Positions 1 through 8,687 of a stretch of 64,000 bases of DNA are shown here, in pieces. The notes under the pieces are model-generated. The model did no database searches. It was not told the DNA's origin and was given only the letters and a program-made list of their open reading frames with translations. This stretch comes from Leptospira fainei serovar Hurstbridge str. BUT 6 (lineage in GTDB: Bacteria; Spirochaetota; Leptospiria; Leptospirales; Leptospiraceae): the NCBI RefSeq assembly GCF_000306235.2, contig NZ_AKWZ02000003.1:186001-250000 (forward strand). The letters run 5' to 3'. The position numbers were made by a program, and so were the translations under genes. Position 1 is the stretch's first letter. The number at the start of each line of letters is the position of its first letter.

Positions 1-1
1 T

Positions 2-490
2 ATGCAGAAAGCGATTCCCGATCTAGGCGCAACGGCCGCTTACAGGATGGATTTTTTCGGCAGGTCGATCTATTTTGTAAACGGTTTTGCCGCAAATGAT
101 CCCGCTTCTACCAGGCGAGTCTGGAGGATGGCAAGTTCCGCTTTTCCGGAAGTTCAAAGTAAGATTGCAATCGTGAATTGCAGGCCCGATCGTCCGGATC
201 GATCTTTGCAGCTCGGAAACGAAGTCGGCTCATGGCGGGAAAATTCACCCGAAGCTTATCTCATTGTCGGAACAGGGACTCATATTTTTGCAAAGGGCGC
301 TCTTGATACAGGAGTTCCCGCTTCAAAATTGCATTTTGCGGAAGACATGTCCGATATCGAAATTTTTGAAATGGCCTTAGCGCTGGGTAGCAAAACGACA
401 TTATTCGTAGGTATCGGAAATATCGGAGGGTTGGGACTTTCTTTGGTTCGGACTTTTAAAAACCGCAGCGAACCGATAGGATTGAGATAA
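2..490 (+). CDS. pgsB: Poly-gamma-glutamate synthase PgsB/CapB, C-terminal part
   Basis: This is the 3' end of a gene cut by the left edge; the frame is open to base 1, so the Met at base 2 is probably internal. The family is an ATP-dependent, Mur-ligase-like amide ligase that polymerises glutamate at the cytoplasmic face of the membrane. The visible 162 residues carry the C-terminal ligase part, with VNCRPDRPDRS and a Gly-rich end (VGIGNIGGLG). The N-terminal ATP-binding domain lies outside the window. The assignment rests mainly on context: the stop codon shares one base with the start of pgsC (TAATG at 488-492), and pgsW follows. The stretch is too short to judge whether the enzyme is active. 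Confidence 0.85.
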   Translation: MQKAIPDLGATAAYRMDFFGRSIYFVNGFAANDPASTRRVWRMASSAFPEVQSKIAIVNCRPDRPDRSLQLGNEVGSWRENSPEAYLIVGTGTHIFAKGALDTGVPASKLHFAEDMSDIEIFEMALALGSKTTLFVGIGNIGGLGLSLVRTFKNRSEPIGLR

Positions 491-969
491 TGGATTTATT
501 AACATTAGCAATCGGGATCGGCTTGTTTGTCAGCCTCGCGTTCGCCGAGTTCTTCGGAATTGCTGCAGGCGGATTAGTAGTCCCGGGTTATATCGCTCTA
601 CAATTGCATCATCCTTTGGATATTCTCATAACGATCGGATTAGGCGCATTAACGTTCGGGATCGGTAAACTCGTTTCCGGAGTTACGATTCTTTATGGAA
701 AACGTAAAACCGCGTTTTTGCTTCTTACGGGGTTTGTTTTAGGCGCATTGTTCCAGGAGTTTCTTCGCCGTAATCATTTTGCCGGAGTTTCGATTACTCC
801 CTTGCATTTTACCGATGAAGCAAAGGTGGTAGGGCATATTATCCCGGGACTAATCGCACTTTGGATGGATCGGCAAGGAGTCTGGGAAACTATCTCCGTA
901 CTTCTGACCGGTGCGGTAATCGTACGATTGATACTGATTTTAATTCTGGGTGGAGAATTTCAACCGTGA
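490..969 (+). CDS. pgsC: Poly-gamma-glutamate biosynthesis membrane protein PgsC/CapC
   Basis: A 159-residue hydrophobic protein with four to five predicted membrane segments, at roughly residues 2-30, 35-65, 73-90, 115-128 and 133-155. Length and topology fit PgsC/CapC, the small integral membrane partner of PgsB in polyglutamate synthesis and export. The motif PGYIALQLHHPLDIL near residue 33 is typical of the family's first loop. It starts on the last base of the pgsB stop, and its own stop overlaps the GTG start of the next gene by four bases, so the three are very likely translated from one mRNA. Confidence 0.9.
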   Translation: MDLLTLAIGIGLFVSLAFAEFFGIAAGGLVVPGYIALQLHHPLDILITIGLGALTFGIGKLVSGVTILYGKRKTAFLLLTGFVLGALFQEFLRRNHFAGVSITPLHFTDEAKVVGHIIPGLIALWMDRQGVWETISVLLTGAVIVRLILILILGGEFQP

Positions 970-2084
970 AGAAAATCTATTGGCGACCCACTTCCGCTTC
1001 ATTGAAAACTTATCTATTAATCGCAGGAATCTCGGTCTTCGGATTATTTTTAGTGGAAACATTTAAGATCCAGCAAAGACAACCGTACTACGCACAGAAA
1101 ATGGAGGCGTCTAGAACGGCGGATGAAGCGTTTACTCTGATTCGCAATATGAGAATCGAAAAGGGGAGAATTCTAGATCCTGAATTCGATCCGGCTCGTT
1201 CGGGTTTGATCGGATCTTTTTTGACGCCCGTTACGAGTAATACTGGAATCATTACCGCTAAACAAACTTCGGTGAATCCGAATTTTGCGGGATTGCTGGT
1301 GGATCTCTTAAAAAAGGCTGGCGTAGAAGACGGAGGAACGGTTGCGGTCGGTCTATCCGGCTCCTTTCCCGCGCTGAATGTTTGCGTCTATGCCGCTGCA
1401 AAGTCCTTGAATTTAAAGCTTGTTTCGATTTCCAGCTTGTCCTCCTCGCAATGGGGAGCAAACGATCCGGAATTTCTTTGGCCGGATATGGAACAGGAAT
1501 TGTTCAAGGAAAAAGTCTTTCCATATCGCTCTATAGCGTTGAGCTACGGAGGGCTGGAAGATCGAGCCCTGGGAATTTCGCCTGAAGGTAAACGTCTATT
1601 GGACGAATCGGTTAGGCGTAATTCTCTCCCCCTCCTAAGCGGAGATTCTTTTACCACTAGTCTTGACGAGAGAATGCGTCGATTTAAGAACGGGGCAAAG
1701 GGAGAGTCGTTTCAGGCTTATATCAACGTAGGCGGCGGAACGATCTCGGTTGGAACGAAAGCAGGTAAGCTGAGTTTTAAGCCGGGGCTCAACAAAACGC
1801 TCCCTCCGGGCGCTGCTAAAATCGATTCGGTAATGACTCGATTCCTAATAGAGGATGTGCCTGTCATTCATTTGACCGAGATCGAAGAACTTGCCAAAAA
1901 ATACGGATTTCCGTTGCGTCCCAAAACCAGGCCTGTAGTAGGAGAAGGAGAGATTTTCTCCAAAGAGGAATACAATCGGTGGTTTGCGGGGATCGTTCTC
2001 GCGGCGATACTTGCCCTAACGTATTTTCTGTTTCAGACAAAGGGAAGAATCATCGCCGACATCGATTCAGGATTGCCGTTTTAA
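966..2084 (+). CDS. pgsW: Poly-gamma-glutamate system protein (PgsW type)
   Basis: A 372-residue protein if started at GTG 966, which overlaps the pgsC stop as GTGA. An upstream in-frame ATG at 861 would overlap pgsC by 109 bases and is rejected. One membrane segment lies near the N-terminus (about residues 16-33) and one near the C-terminus (about 340-357), leaving a large extracytoplasmic domain with VAVGLSGSFPALNVC and a Gly-rich VGGGTIS stretch. This matches the poly-gamma-glutamate system protein family found beside pgsBC in Leptospira and Fusobacterium. Its biochemical role is not known to me. No pgsA-like metallophosphatase-fold partner follows; the next gene is on the other strand. 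Confidence 0.8.
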   Translation: MKKIYWRPTSASLKTYLLIAGISVFGLFLVETFKIQQRQPYYAQKMEASRTADEAFTLIRNMRIEKGRILDPEFDPARSGLIGSFLTPVTSNTGIITAKQTSVNPNFAGLLVDLLKKAGVEDGGTVAVGLSGSFPALNVCVYAAAKSLNLKLVSISSLSSSQWGANDPEFLWPDMEQELFKEKVFPYRSIALSYGGLEDRALGISPEGKRLLDESVRRNSLPLLSGDSFTTSLDERMRRFKNGAKGESFQAYINVGGGTISVGTKAGKLSFKPGLNKTLPPGAAKIDSVMTRFLIEDVPVIHLTEIEELAKKYGFPLRPKTRPVVGEGEIFSKEEYNRWFAGIVLAAILALTYFLFQTKGRIIADIDSGLPF

Positions 2085-3064
2085 CGGATTAAGAAATCGT
2101 AAATTTCTTTGTCCCTTAATTTATCCTCGAGCAGAACTACTTCGTAATGATTTTTATCCGGAACTTCCAGTAACCTAAAATCCCGCATTTCTCTCCTCAT
2201 TTTTTCAACTGCGCTGTCCGGAAGCAATTCGTCTCCGGGTTTGAAATTCGGCTTTCCGGCCCGAACAACCAATACCGGACAAGTCAACGCCGAATAGGGG
2301 AGTATATTATTTTCTTTTAATATTCTGAGGCTTGAAATCGGGTTTTTCAAAAATCTACGAAAAATCCCGATCGGGTGTATGGAACCGCCCATACTTTGCA
2401 GTTCGGATTCCGCCACTCTAGGAGGAAGAGAACATTGCACGGGACCGAACGGTCCCGATTCCTCTCTTGGACCAAGATATTTGGAAAGCGTTCCGATCGG
2501 TTCGAGTTCGTATTGCAGGAAATTTCGAATATCCTCGTTCCAAGCCGAGAGAATAGGCGATTTTTTCGCTTCGGCAAGATATATTTCTTTGCTAGGAACC
2601 ACCCTGCCGAGGCGGGCCAAAGAGGAACGGATCATTAAAAGATTAGAAAACTTTCGTCGCGGCGATAATGCGCCGCCTCCGTCGACTAATATGACCTTTT
2701 CCAAGAGCTGAGGCGAGAGCTCCGCCAGTCGTAATGCGACCCAGCAACCCAACGAGTGGGACAATACTGCAATGCGTTTGTATCCCAATACCTGGGCAAG
2801 ATCTTTCAAGTCCCGGGCGTGTATCCTTGCCGAATATTCTCCTTCGGGTTTATCCGAATGACCTCTTCCGCGCAAATCGTAAGTGATGACAGTAATTCCT
2901 TTCTTGGAAAGGGTGTGCGCGATCGGTTCAAAATTTCGTAAATTACCGGTAAGACCGTGAATACAGAAGAGAGGAATCTTATGTTTTCCCGGAAACTTAT
3001 CATAAGCTAAACGGATTCCGGAAGGAAGTAGGGCGAACTTGGGTTCCCTATGTGACTGTGACAT
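2081..3064 (-). CDS. Alpha/beta hydrolase
   Basis: A 327-residue cytoplasmic alpha/beta-hydrolase. The oxyanion-loop motif HGLTGN is near residue 35, the DLRGRGHSDKP strand-turn near 63, the nucleophile elbow SHSLG near 102, and the likely catalytic His in DKNHYEVV near the C-terminus. The elbow departs from GxSxG by having Ser at the first position, which is common among such esterases. Substrate unknown; esterase, lipase or C-C hydrolase are all possible. Its stop overlaps the convergent pgsW stop by four bases. It may be co-transcribed behind the two minus-strand genes upstream (gap about 9 bases). Confidence 0.85.
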   Translation of the reverse strand: MSQSHREPKFALLPSGIRLAYDKFPGKHKIPLFCIHGLTGNLRNFEPIAHTLSKKGITVITYDLRGRGHSDKPEGEYSARIHARDLKDLAQVLGYKRIAVLSHSLGCWVALRLAELSPQLLEKVILVDGGGALSPRRKFSNLLMIRSSLARLGRVVPSKEIYLAEAKKSPILSAWNEDIRNFLQYELEPIGTLSKYLGPREESGPFGPVQCSLPPRVAESELQSMGGSIHPIGIFRRFLKNPISSLRILKENNILPYSALTCPVLVVRAGKPNFKPGDELLPDSAVEKMRREMRDFRLLEVPDKNHYEVVLLEDKLRDKEIYDFLIR

Positions 3065-3073
3065 TTGTAATAA

Positions 3074-3373
3074 TTATGAAATATCCGCACCAAGTCGACG
3101 TAGAATATTTCCTAGATTCTTTTCCATCTCTCCTCGAAAGGCCTGATGAAGTAAAGCGATCTTTTCTTTACGTTTAATCGCGGAAAAACCGTCGTGCGTT
3201 CTTTCTAACTTGTACCAAATCCGAGATTCCCCCAATCCCGAAAAGCGGATACAAAAATCGTCGCCTTCCAGATCGAAGCTAGTTAGAGCGCGTAACTCTC
3301 CCGCAGAGACTGCTTTCCTCAGTTTTCTGAGAAAAGTTTCAGGGTCGTGTTCTTTGACTCGAATTTCTTTCAT
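3074..3373 (-). CDS. Conserved hypothetical protein, 99 aa
   Basis: I do not recognise the family. It is a small, charged, soluble protein (99 residues) without a signal peptide or membrane segment. The first third is Lys/Arg/Glu-rich, the middle (FDLEGDDFCIRFSGLGES) looks like beta strands, and the end is a probable helix. It starts at ATG 3373, four bases after the end of the DUF445 gene and ten bases before the hydrolase, so it is a middle cistron. Tight spacing on both sides supports it being real. Confidence 0.65.
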   Translation of the reverse strand: MKEIRVKEHDPETFLRKLRKAVSAGELRALTSFDLEGDDFCIRFSGLGESRIWYKLERTHDGFSAIKRKEKIALLHQAFRGEMEKNLGNILRRLGADIS

Positions 3374-3377
3374 ATGA

Positions 3378-4613
3378 TTAAGCTACGAAAAGCATATAAA
3401 GCCCCTGGAAAAGACCTACGATTGCGCCTAACACGGAACCGATCAGAATCAATACGTATTCGTCTTCCTGGAATGCCGAGCGGAGAATAGGTTCGAACTC
3501 TTCAGGAGGGAGATCTTTCATTCTCTTGAACATATTATTCTCGATACTCATAGCCCGTCCCATATAACTTTCCAATTTGCTGGAACTATTCGCGAGAGTA
3601 TCACTCACGTTACGGATCACTTCTTTCTTCGTGGTTTCAAAATCGGAGTCTTCTCCTTTACCGTTCTCCGAATCCAAATTTCCGTTTAAATGCAAATTGT
3701 TTGCTGCGGTTACCGTTTCCTCTTGGATAGTTTCTACTAAAGTTCTTGCAGCCCGCTTGTAGAGAATTTCCTCCAGAACGTTTCTCGCAGTCAATACCTG
3801 CGTTGCGAACACGTTCGAATACTTTCGAGATACTTCTTCCTGCCGAGCTAGGAATAGACCTCGGTATTTAATCGGACCGAATCGTTTCTCGTACAAAGGC
3901 CGAAAAATCATGGTCAATGCAACCCAGTTCGTAATATATCCTACAATAACCCCTTGGATCGGGAGAGTCCACCAAACGGGGAAGAATTCCCAAAGAACGG
4001 CCTGAAGGATTCCTAAGGCTCCACCCAGATACCAACCGCATCTTTCGATGAACGTAAATTCTTTCGAACCTACTTCTTCAAAGATATCCACGATCCTTTT
4101 TACATTCGGACCGGTGAGCTTTCGAAGAACCAGGGAACGGAAATTAAAAACGGAGGAGACGTTTTCCTTAACCTGGACCATAATATTCCGAACCGTATGT
4201 GCGCATTTTTCCTGAACGGCCCTTATGATTTCCTCTTCGTGTCCGTTCTCCAAATGCTTACGCATATCGGGATTGATATGATGTATGATTTCCTTTGTCG
4301 CAGAAGGAACCAATCCGTCCAGAACGGGTTGAAATTCCTTTTCCAGTTGTTCGGGATCGACTTTGGAAAAAAAATCCTCTACTTTGATCAATCTTTCCGT
4401 CATAATATTCACGGATTTTAATGCCAGCTTTTGGGATTTCTTCGGAACGATTCCTTGCCACCCTAGATATGGCGGGATTCCGACGAATTCTAACGGATAA
4501 AAGGTCATCTTCAGTGCGACTACGTTGGTAAACCAACCCACGAATCCGTAGGTGAATGGCATCATGATAATACCGATTAGCTCTTTATTTTGACTGAAGA
4601 AGGTTAAGTCCAT
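3378..4613 (-). CDS. DUF445 family membrane protein
   Basis: A 411-residue protein of the DUF445 (YheB-like) family, function unknown. Two related halves each carry the family motif of a membrane segment followed by WFTN/YITNWVAL: GWFTNVVALKM near the N-terminus with GWQGIVPKK just after, and GYITNWVALTMIFRP around residue 230. A last hydrophobic helix closes the C-terminus. The stretch between is amphipathic helix, as usual for the family. I chose ATG 4613, which has AGGA nine bases upstream; a GTG at 4652 would add 13 residues. First gene of a three-cistron minus-strand unit. Confidence 0.85.
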   Translation of the reverse strand: MDLTFFSQNKELIGIIMMPFTYGFVGWFTNVVALKMTFYPLEFVGIPPYLGWQGIVPKKSQKLALKSVNIMTERLIKVEDFFSKVDPEQLEKEFQPVLDGLVPSATKEIIHHINPDMRKHLENGHEEEIIRAVQEKCAHTVRNIMVQVKENVSSVFNFRSLVLRKLTGPNVKRIVDIFEEVGSKEFTFIERCGWYLGGALGILQAVLWEFFPVWWTLPIQGVIVGYITNWVALTMIFRPLYEKRFGPIKYRGLFLARQEEVSRKYSNVFATQVLTARNVLEEILYKRAARTLVETIQEETVTAANNLHLNGNLDSENGKGEDSDFETTKKEVIRNVSDTLANSSSKLESYMGRAMSIENNMFKRMKDLPPEEFEPILRSAFQEDEYVLILIGSVLGAIVGLFQGLYMLFVA

Positions 4614-4766
4614 GTTTTCAATTCCTGTAGCGTCCGCTATAATCGTGGACACTTTTGCAAAGTCCCGTTCGAGGGAAACGGCTGCAAGTCCTTTTTCGGA
4701 AATTCCCCGAAGTAAAATCGTTTCTAAAAAAGGCTACCTGCGAAAATCCTTTCTCTTAGGAATAAG

Positions 4767-6434
4767 TTGTCTTTCTATAATTCCCCAAGATTTGTCCGTG
4801 TTCTTTCTCTCATGAATCAATGGATTATTCTACACACTCCCGAAGGCGCAATTCTTGCGATGAATCTGCCTGAAGACAGATGGAAAGGAAAAAAGATCGG
4901 AGATTTATTAAACGACACTCAAGCCGTTCAGGGCCAATCCGGAATGGCCACTTTAAGTTGGAAACCCGAGTTTGTTTCAGTTTCTTCCACTGGATCGGAT
5001 GTGCTCGCAAATTGGAAAAGAATACAGGATCAATATTGGCTGGAGCTTACTCCGGACGATTCGGGAGCAGCTGCGGAAAATTTCCTAAAGGATTTGTTTT
5101 CCAACGATTTTCCGTTTCGTCAAGTGTTCGAAACGAACCAAGCCATCAAATGGATCTTGGATCCTGATACGGGCGCCATCGTTTATGCGAACGAAGCCGC
5201 GAGTCTTTTCTACGGGTATTCCAGAGAAGAGCTCTTGAATCTGAAGATTACCGATATTAATATTCTATCCGAGGAGTTGGTTTACGAGGCGGTGCATAGC
5301 GCCGCATTGGAATCCCGCCACTATTCCTTATTCAAGCATCGATTGAAAAATGGCGAGATCCGTGAAATGGAGGTGTATACCGGCCCGATCCGATTGAACG
5401 ACAAAGTATTGGTCTTTTCGATTCTTCATGATGTCACCGACCGAGTAGAGGCGGTGACAAAACTGGAGGAGAACGAGAAGAAATATCGATCCATCGTCGA
5501 GAATGCGTCCGACGCGATCGTAATCACCGACAGAGACGCTAAATTACTGGAAGTAAACCGTCGTTTTGAAGAGCTGCTGAATTATTCGAAGGAAGAGCTT
5601 CTTTCCTTCACGTTAGAGACGGTGTTGGATTCGGAGAGTTGGCAGGAAACGTTGAAGGAGATGCCTAATTTGATCGTAGGCAAGCCGGTCACATTACAAA
5701 GAAAGTTCAAATCCAAACAGGGAAGTCTTATTGATTGCGAAATCAATGCCGTCTTATTGGATTCGGACAAAGCCATGGGAATCGTTCGAGACGTTACGGA
5801 ACGAAATCGGATCACGAAGGAGTTGGAAAAATCACTGGGAGAAAAACAGGTCTTGCTCCAAGAAATTCACCACCGTGTGAAAAACAATCTGCAAGTCATT
5901 GCAAGTCTACTCGGTCTACAGTATGAAAATTACGAGGATCCGACATTAAGGAGCGCATTGTTGGAAAGTGAAAGCCGAGTCAAGTCTATGGCGCTGGTGC
6001 ACTCCGAACTATACCGATCCGATAATTTTACGGACGTCGATTTAAATAATTACTTCAGCTCCTTATCCTTTACTTTAATTCGGATGTACGAGGCGTCGCA
6101 GAGAATCGCATTCGATCTGGAGATTCTACCTTCGAAGGTAACGGTTGAAAAGGCGATACCGTTAGGTTTGATCCTAAATGAGCTTTTAACAAATTCCGTT
6201 AAATATGGATTTCCCGGAGATCGCACCGGAAAAATCAGGATTCGACTCGAATCGGATGAACGCGGATTAGTGTTAAAGTACGATGATAACGGAGTTTGCT
6301 ACGATCGGAGCTTCCCGGAAAAATCGGGTTCGATCGGTCTGCAATTAATCGATATCTTGACTAGACAATTGCGCGCAAAGTCGGACTTTAAAACCGACAA
6401 CGGGATTGAGTTCACGCTCCGAATCCCTGAATGA
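4767..6434 (+). CDS. PAS-domain sensor histidine kinase, HisKA_2 type
   Basis: A 555-residue soluble kinase with two PAS domains (about 118-225 and 238-345), a HisKA_2 dimerisation domain with EIHHRVKNN (His368/His369 region), and an HATPase domain with N box LNELLTNSVKYGF. The G1 box is odd: D506-D-N-G-V-C511, where the second Gly of DxGxG is Cys, so ATP binding may be weakened. The TTG start at 4767 is preceded by AGGA with a five-base gap; ATG 4812 is the alternative but lacks a Shine-Dalgarno sequence. No output domain follows, so a separate receiver is expected. The stand-alone receiver at 8007-8429 is one candidate. Confidence 0.9.
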   Translation: MSFYNSPRFVRVLSLMNQWIILHTPEGAILAMNLPEDRWKGKKIGDLLNDTQAVQGQSGMATLSWKPEFVSVSSTGSDVLANWKRIQDQYWLELTPDDSGAAAENFLKDLFSNDFPFRQVFETNQAIKWILDPDTGAIVYANEAASLFYGYSREELLNLKITDINILSEELVYEAVHSAALESRHYSLFKHRLKNGEIREMEVYTGPIRLNDKVLVFSILHDVTDRVEAVTKLEENEKKYRSIVENASDAIVITDRDAKLLEVNRRFEELLNYSKEELLSFTLETVLDSESWQETLKEMPNLIVGKPVTLQRKFKSKQGSLIDCEINAVLLDSDKAMGIVRDVTERNRITKELEKSLGEKQVLLQEIHHRVKNNLQVIASLLGLQYENYEDPTLRSALLESESRVKSMALVHSELYRSDNFTDVDLNNYFSSLSFTLIRMYEASQRIAFDLEILPSKVTVEKAIPLGLILNELLTNSVKYGFPGDRTGKIRIRLESDERGLVLKYDDNGVCYDRSFPEKSGSIGLQLIDILTRQLRAKSDFKTDNGIEFTLRIPE

Positions 6435-6620
6435 AACTCCTACCGCTAATGCTCCCGAAAAAAGACTTTTAGACGTATTTTCCGACGTTTCCATCCGGTT
6501 CGAAACATCAACGCTCCGTTGCGATAAAATTCGGATGACTGAATTCTCGGTAGTCGACGAGGAAAGTAGCTTGAAGGTTTTTTTCCGGGAGCTAGACTCG
6601 GTTTTTCATAAGGAAATTCT

Positions 6621-7094
6621 ATGCAACATTCAATTGAAGAAATTCTGCAAGGCATTTATCTTTTTTCCAGTTTCTCCAAAGATGATCTTTCAAAGCTTGC
6701 GGAAAAAACAAAATACAAGGTCTTAGAGCAAGGTGAATCGGTTTACCAAGAGGGAAACGAAGCAAAGGCCTTTTACGTCGTTATGTACGGAACTCTTAAA
6801 ATTCTGACTTCAACCGAAAAAGGAACCGATGTAAATGTGACAACGATTGCAACGGGAGATCATTTCGGGGAATTTCCATTTTTAGATCAGGGGAAACGCG
6901 CTGGAACGGTAGAAGCGATGGAACGCTGCGAATTGTTGGAAATTCCTTTTGAACATTTGCAAAAAACTTTGGACGAAGATAAGGAATTAGCGCTAAAATT
7001 CTATAAGAGCATTACGACTTACCTTGTAAAAAGGATGAGATTACTCACCCACGATCTCGCATACGCGAGAGAACTTAAAAAACGTTATTCTTAA
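6621..7094 (+). CDS. Cyclic nucleotide-binding domain protein
   Basis: A 157-residue protein consisting almost only of a Crp-type cNMP-binding domain. The beta-roll begins with LFSSFSKDDL, and the phosphate-binding cassette reads GDHFGEFPFLDQGKRAGTV, with the conserved FGE and the Arg that contacts the cyclic phosphate. No helix-turn-helix follows (only about 35 residues of C-terminal helix), so it is a stand-alone sensor rather than a transcription factor. It could respond to the product of the cyclase at 18575-21304, but that is inference. About 186 bases separate it from the kinase upstream; I see no gene in that gap. Confidence 0.88.
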   Translation: MQHSIEEILQGIYLFSSFSKDDLSKLAEKTKYKVLEQGESVYQEGNEAKAFYVVMYGTLKILTSTEKGTDVNVTTIATGDHFGEFPFLDQGKRAGTVEAMERCELLEIPFEHLQKTLDEDKELALKFYKSITTYLVKRMRLLTHDLAYARELKKRYS

Positions 7095-7116
7095 AATTTA
7101 TCCTAGAGAAACTTCA

Positions 7117-8031
7117 ATGAAAACCGCTTTGACTCGTATCGTTCTTCTATTCTTGCTATTTAGCTTAGCCTTTGTTTCCTGCTCGGGAACGCTTGTCCAA
7201 TTAGGATTCGGATATGAGCGTTGGAAATCCAACCTCGAGAAGAAGGAGTTAAAACAAACTCCTTGGAATTGGGTTTACTTGGAAGGCGGTAAGGGCAAAG
7301 AAAAGATTTTATTGGTTCACGGCTTCGGTGCGGATAAGGATAGTTGGACTCGGTTTGCCGCAGGGTTGACGAAGCAATACGACGTTATCGCAGTGGATTT
7401 GCCCGGCTTCGGAGAGAACGAAAGACTGCCGGATCAAGGGTATTCGATCGTTCAACAAGCCGAACGATTGGATCAATTTACGAAAGCTATCGGATGGGAT
7501 AAATTTCATATCGTTGGAAATTCCATGGGAGGATGTATATCAGGAGTATTTGCCGCCAAATACCCGGAGAAAATCCTTTCTCTCGGCCTATTCGCTCCTA
7601 GCGGGATCGATAGTCCGGAAAAAAGCGAGCTCTCTAAAAATATGGAGAAGGGAAAAAATAATCTAATTGTCAGCAATGCCGACGAGTTCGAAGAATTAAT
7701 GAAGTTCCTATTCGTGACTCCTCCCAAGGTGCCTTCGATTCTAAAAGGGTATTTCGCCGAAAGAGCGATTAAAAACGCCGAGTTTAATAAAATCGTATTT
7801 AAAGATATTCGCAAGGGATTTCCGCTTCAGGAAAATATGAAATCGATAAAATCGAAGACATTGATCCTTTGGGGGGATACTGATCGCGTTCTCAGCGTAT
7901 CAGGAGCGGGCGTTTTGGAAAAGGGGATTGCACATTCCGAGAAGGTGATTTTAAAAAACGTGGGGCATGTCCCGATGATGGAAAAGCCGGTTGAAGTCGC
8001 TAATATCTATTTGGATTTTCTTAAGAGATAG
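7117..8031 (+). CDS. Alpha/beta hydrolase, probable lipoprotein
   Basis: A 304-residue alpha/beta hydrolase with an N-terminal hydrophobic signal (about residues 5-21) ending in FVSC, a plausible relaxed spirochaetal lipobox. Motifs are HGFGADKDSW (oxyanion loop), DLPGFGEN, nucleophile elbow GNSMGG, acid region WGDTDRV and catalytic His in VGHVPMMEKP. All members of the Ser-Asp-His triad are visible, so it should be active on an ester or similar bond, probably at the envelope. Substrate unknown. It lies 22 bases after the cNMP-binding gene and may share its mRNA. Its 3' end overlaps the convergent receiver gene by 25 bases. Confidence 0.87.
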   Translation: MKTALTRIVLLFLLFSLAFVSCSGTLVQLGFGYERWKSNLEKKELKQTPWNWVYLEGGKGKEKILLVHGFGADKDSWTRFAAGLTKQYDVIAVDLPGFGENERLPDQGYSIVQQAERLDQFTKAIGWDKFHIVGNSMGGCISGVFAAKYPEKILSLGLFAPSGIDSPEKSELSKNMEKGKNNLIVSNADEFEELMKFLFVTPPKVPSILKGYFAERAIKNAEFNKIVFKDIRKGFPLQENMKSIKSKTLILWGDTDRVLSVSGAGVLEKGIAHSEKVILKNVGHVPMMEKPVEVANIYLDFLKR

Positions 8032-8429
8032 TCATTTATCGAATCGCGAATATCTTCCAATTTATACGGCTTCGAAATGAAGGAATCCATTCCCGATTCC
8101 AAATACTCCTCGAATTCATCGGCTAAGGACATGGCCGTTAGGGCGACGATCCAAGGGGGTTCGGGTGATTCCTTGAATTCCATGCGTAATCTGCGGGCGG
8201 TTTCGAATCCGCCCAAATCAGGCATAATAAGGTCGAGATAAATGATATCGTATTTCTTTTGGCGAATTGCGGTTAATACTTCCAGCCCGTTACTTACGAT
8301 TTCGACTTCGTACCCGGATTTCTGAAACATCCTTTTCGCAATGACCTGGTTGATATGATCGTCTTCTGCAATGAGAATCCGAAGCGTTCGAGTAGTCGTT
8401 GAAGTATCCGTTTCTTGAGTTGGGCTCAT
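8007..8429 (-). CDS. Single-domain response regulator (receiver)
   Basis: A 140-residue stand-alone CheY-like receiver. The acidic pair is in IAEDDHINQ, the phospho-acceptor Asp in YLDLIMPD, the Thr switch in ALTAMS and the Lys in FISKPYK. The NQVIAKRM helix resembles receivers of hybrid kinases. There is no effector domain, so it acts by protein contact or as a phosphorelay shuttle. It is divergent from the PAS kinase at 8688 across about 258 bases that must hold both promoters. A partnership with either flanking HisKA_2 kinase is plausible but not shown. Confidence 0.92.
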   Translation of the reverse strand: MSPTQETDTSTTTRTLRILIAEDDHINQVIAKRMFQKSGYEVEIVSNGLEVLTAIRQKKYDIIYLDLIMPDLGGFETARRLRMEFKESPEPPWIVALTAMSLADEFEEYLESGMDSFISKPYKLEDIRDSINDYLLRKSK

Positions 8430-8687
8430 ACTTTGTTTAGTGCAATACCTGCTTTTGCCTCCCCGTAGATCTCATTTTCAGTTTGGAATAGAACACATTC
8501 TTTCTATTATGGGACGCAGTTACCGACTTCTTTACCGAAATTAAGTAATGTCTAAACTATGGAATATTATACCGCAAATTGCGCATATTGGCTAAGCGTT
8601 ACAAAAATCAATCGAGGAAATAGTGGCTGATTTAGTAATCTGTCCAGAATGGAAGGGCGAAAGCTTCGACGCGCTCTTAGGATTATA

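Noticed and set aside
861..965. Upstream in-frame extension of pgsW starting at ATG 861
   Set aside because: It lies wholly inside pgsC in another frame; the GTG at 966 overlaps the pgsC stop in the usual coupled manner and directly precedes the membrane segment.
6406..6726. 106-codon plus-strand frame bridging the first kinase and the cNMP-binding gene
   Set aside because: It overlaps the kinase end and more than 100 bases of the well-supported cNMP-binding gene, and its translation is low-complexity without any recognisable motif.
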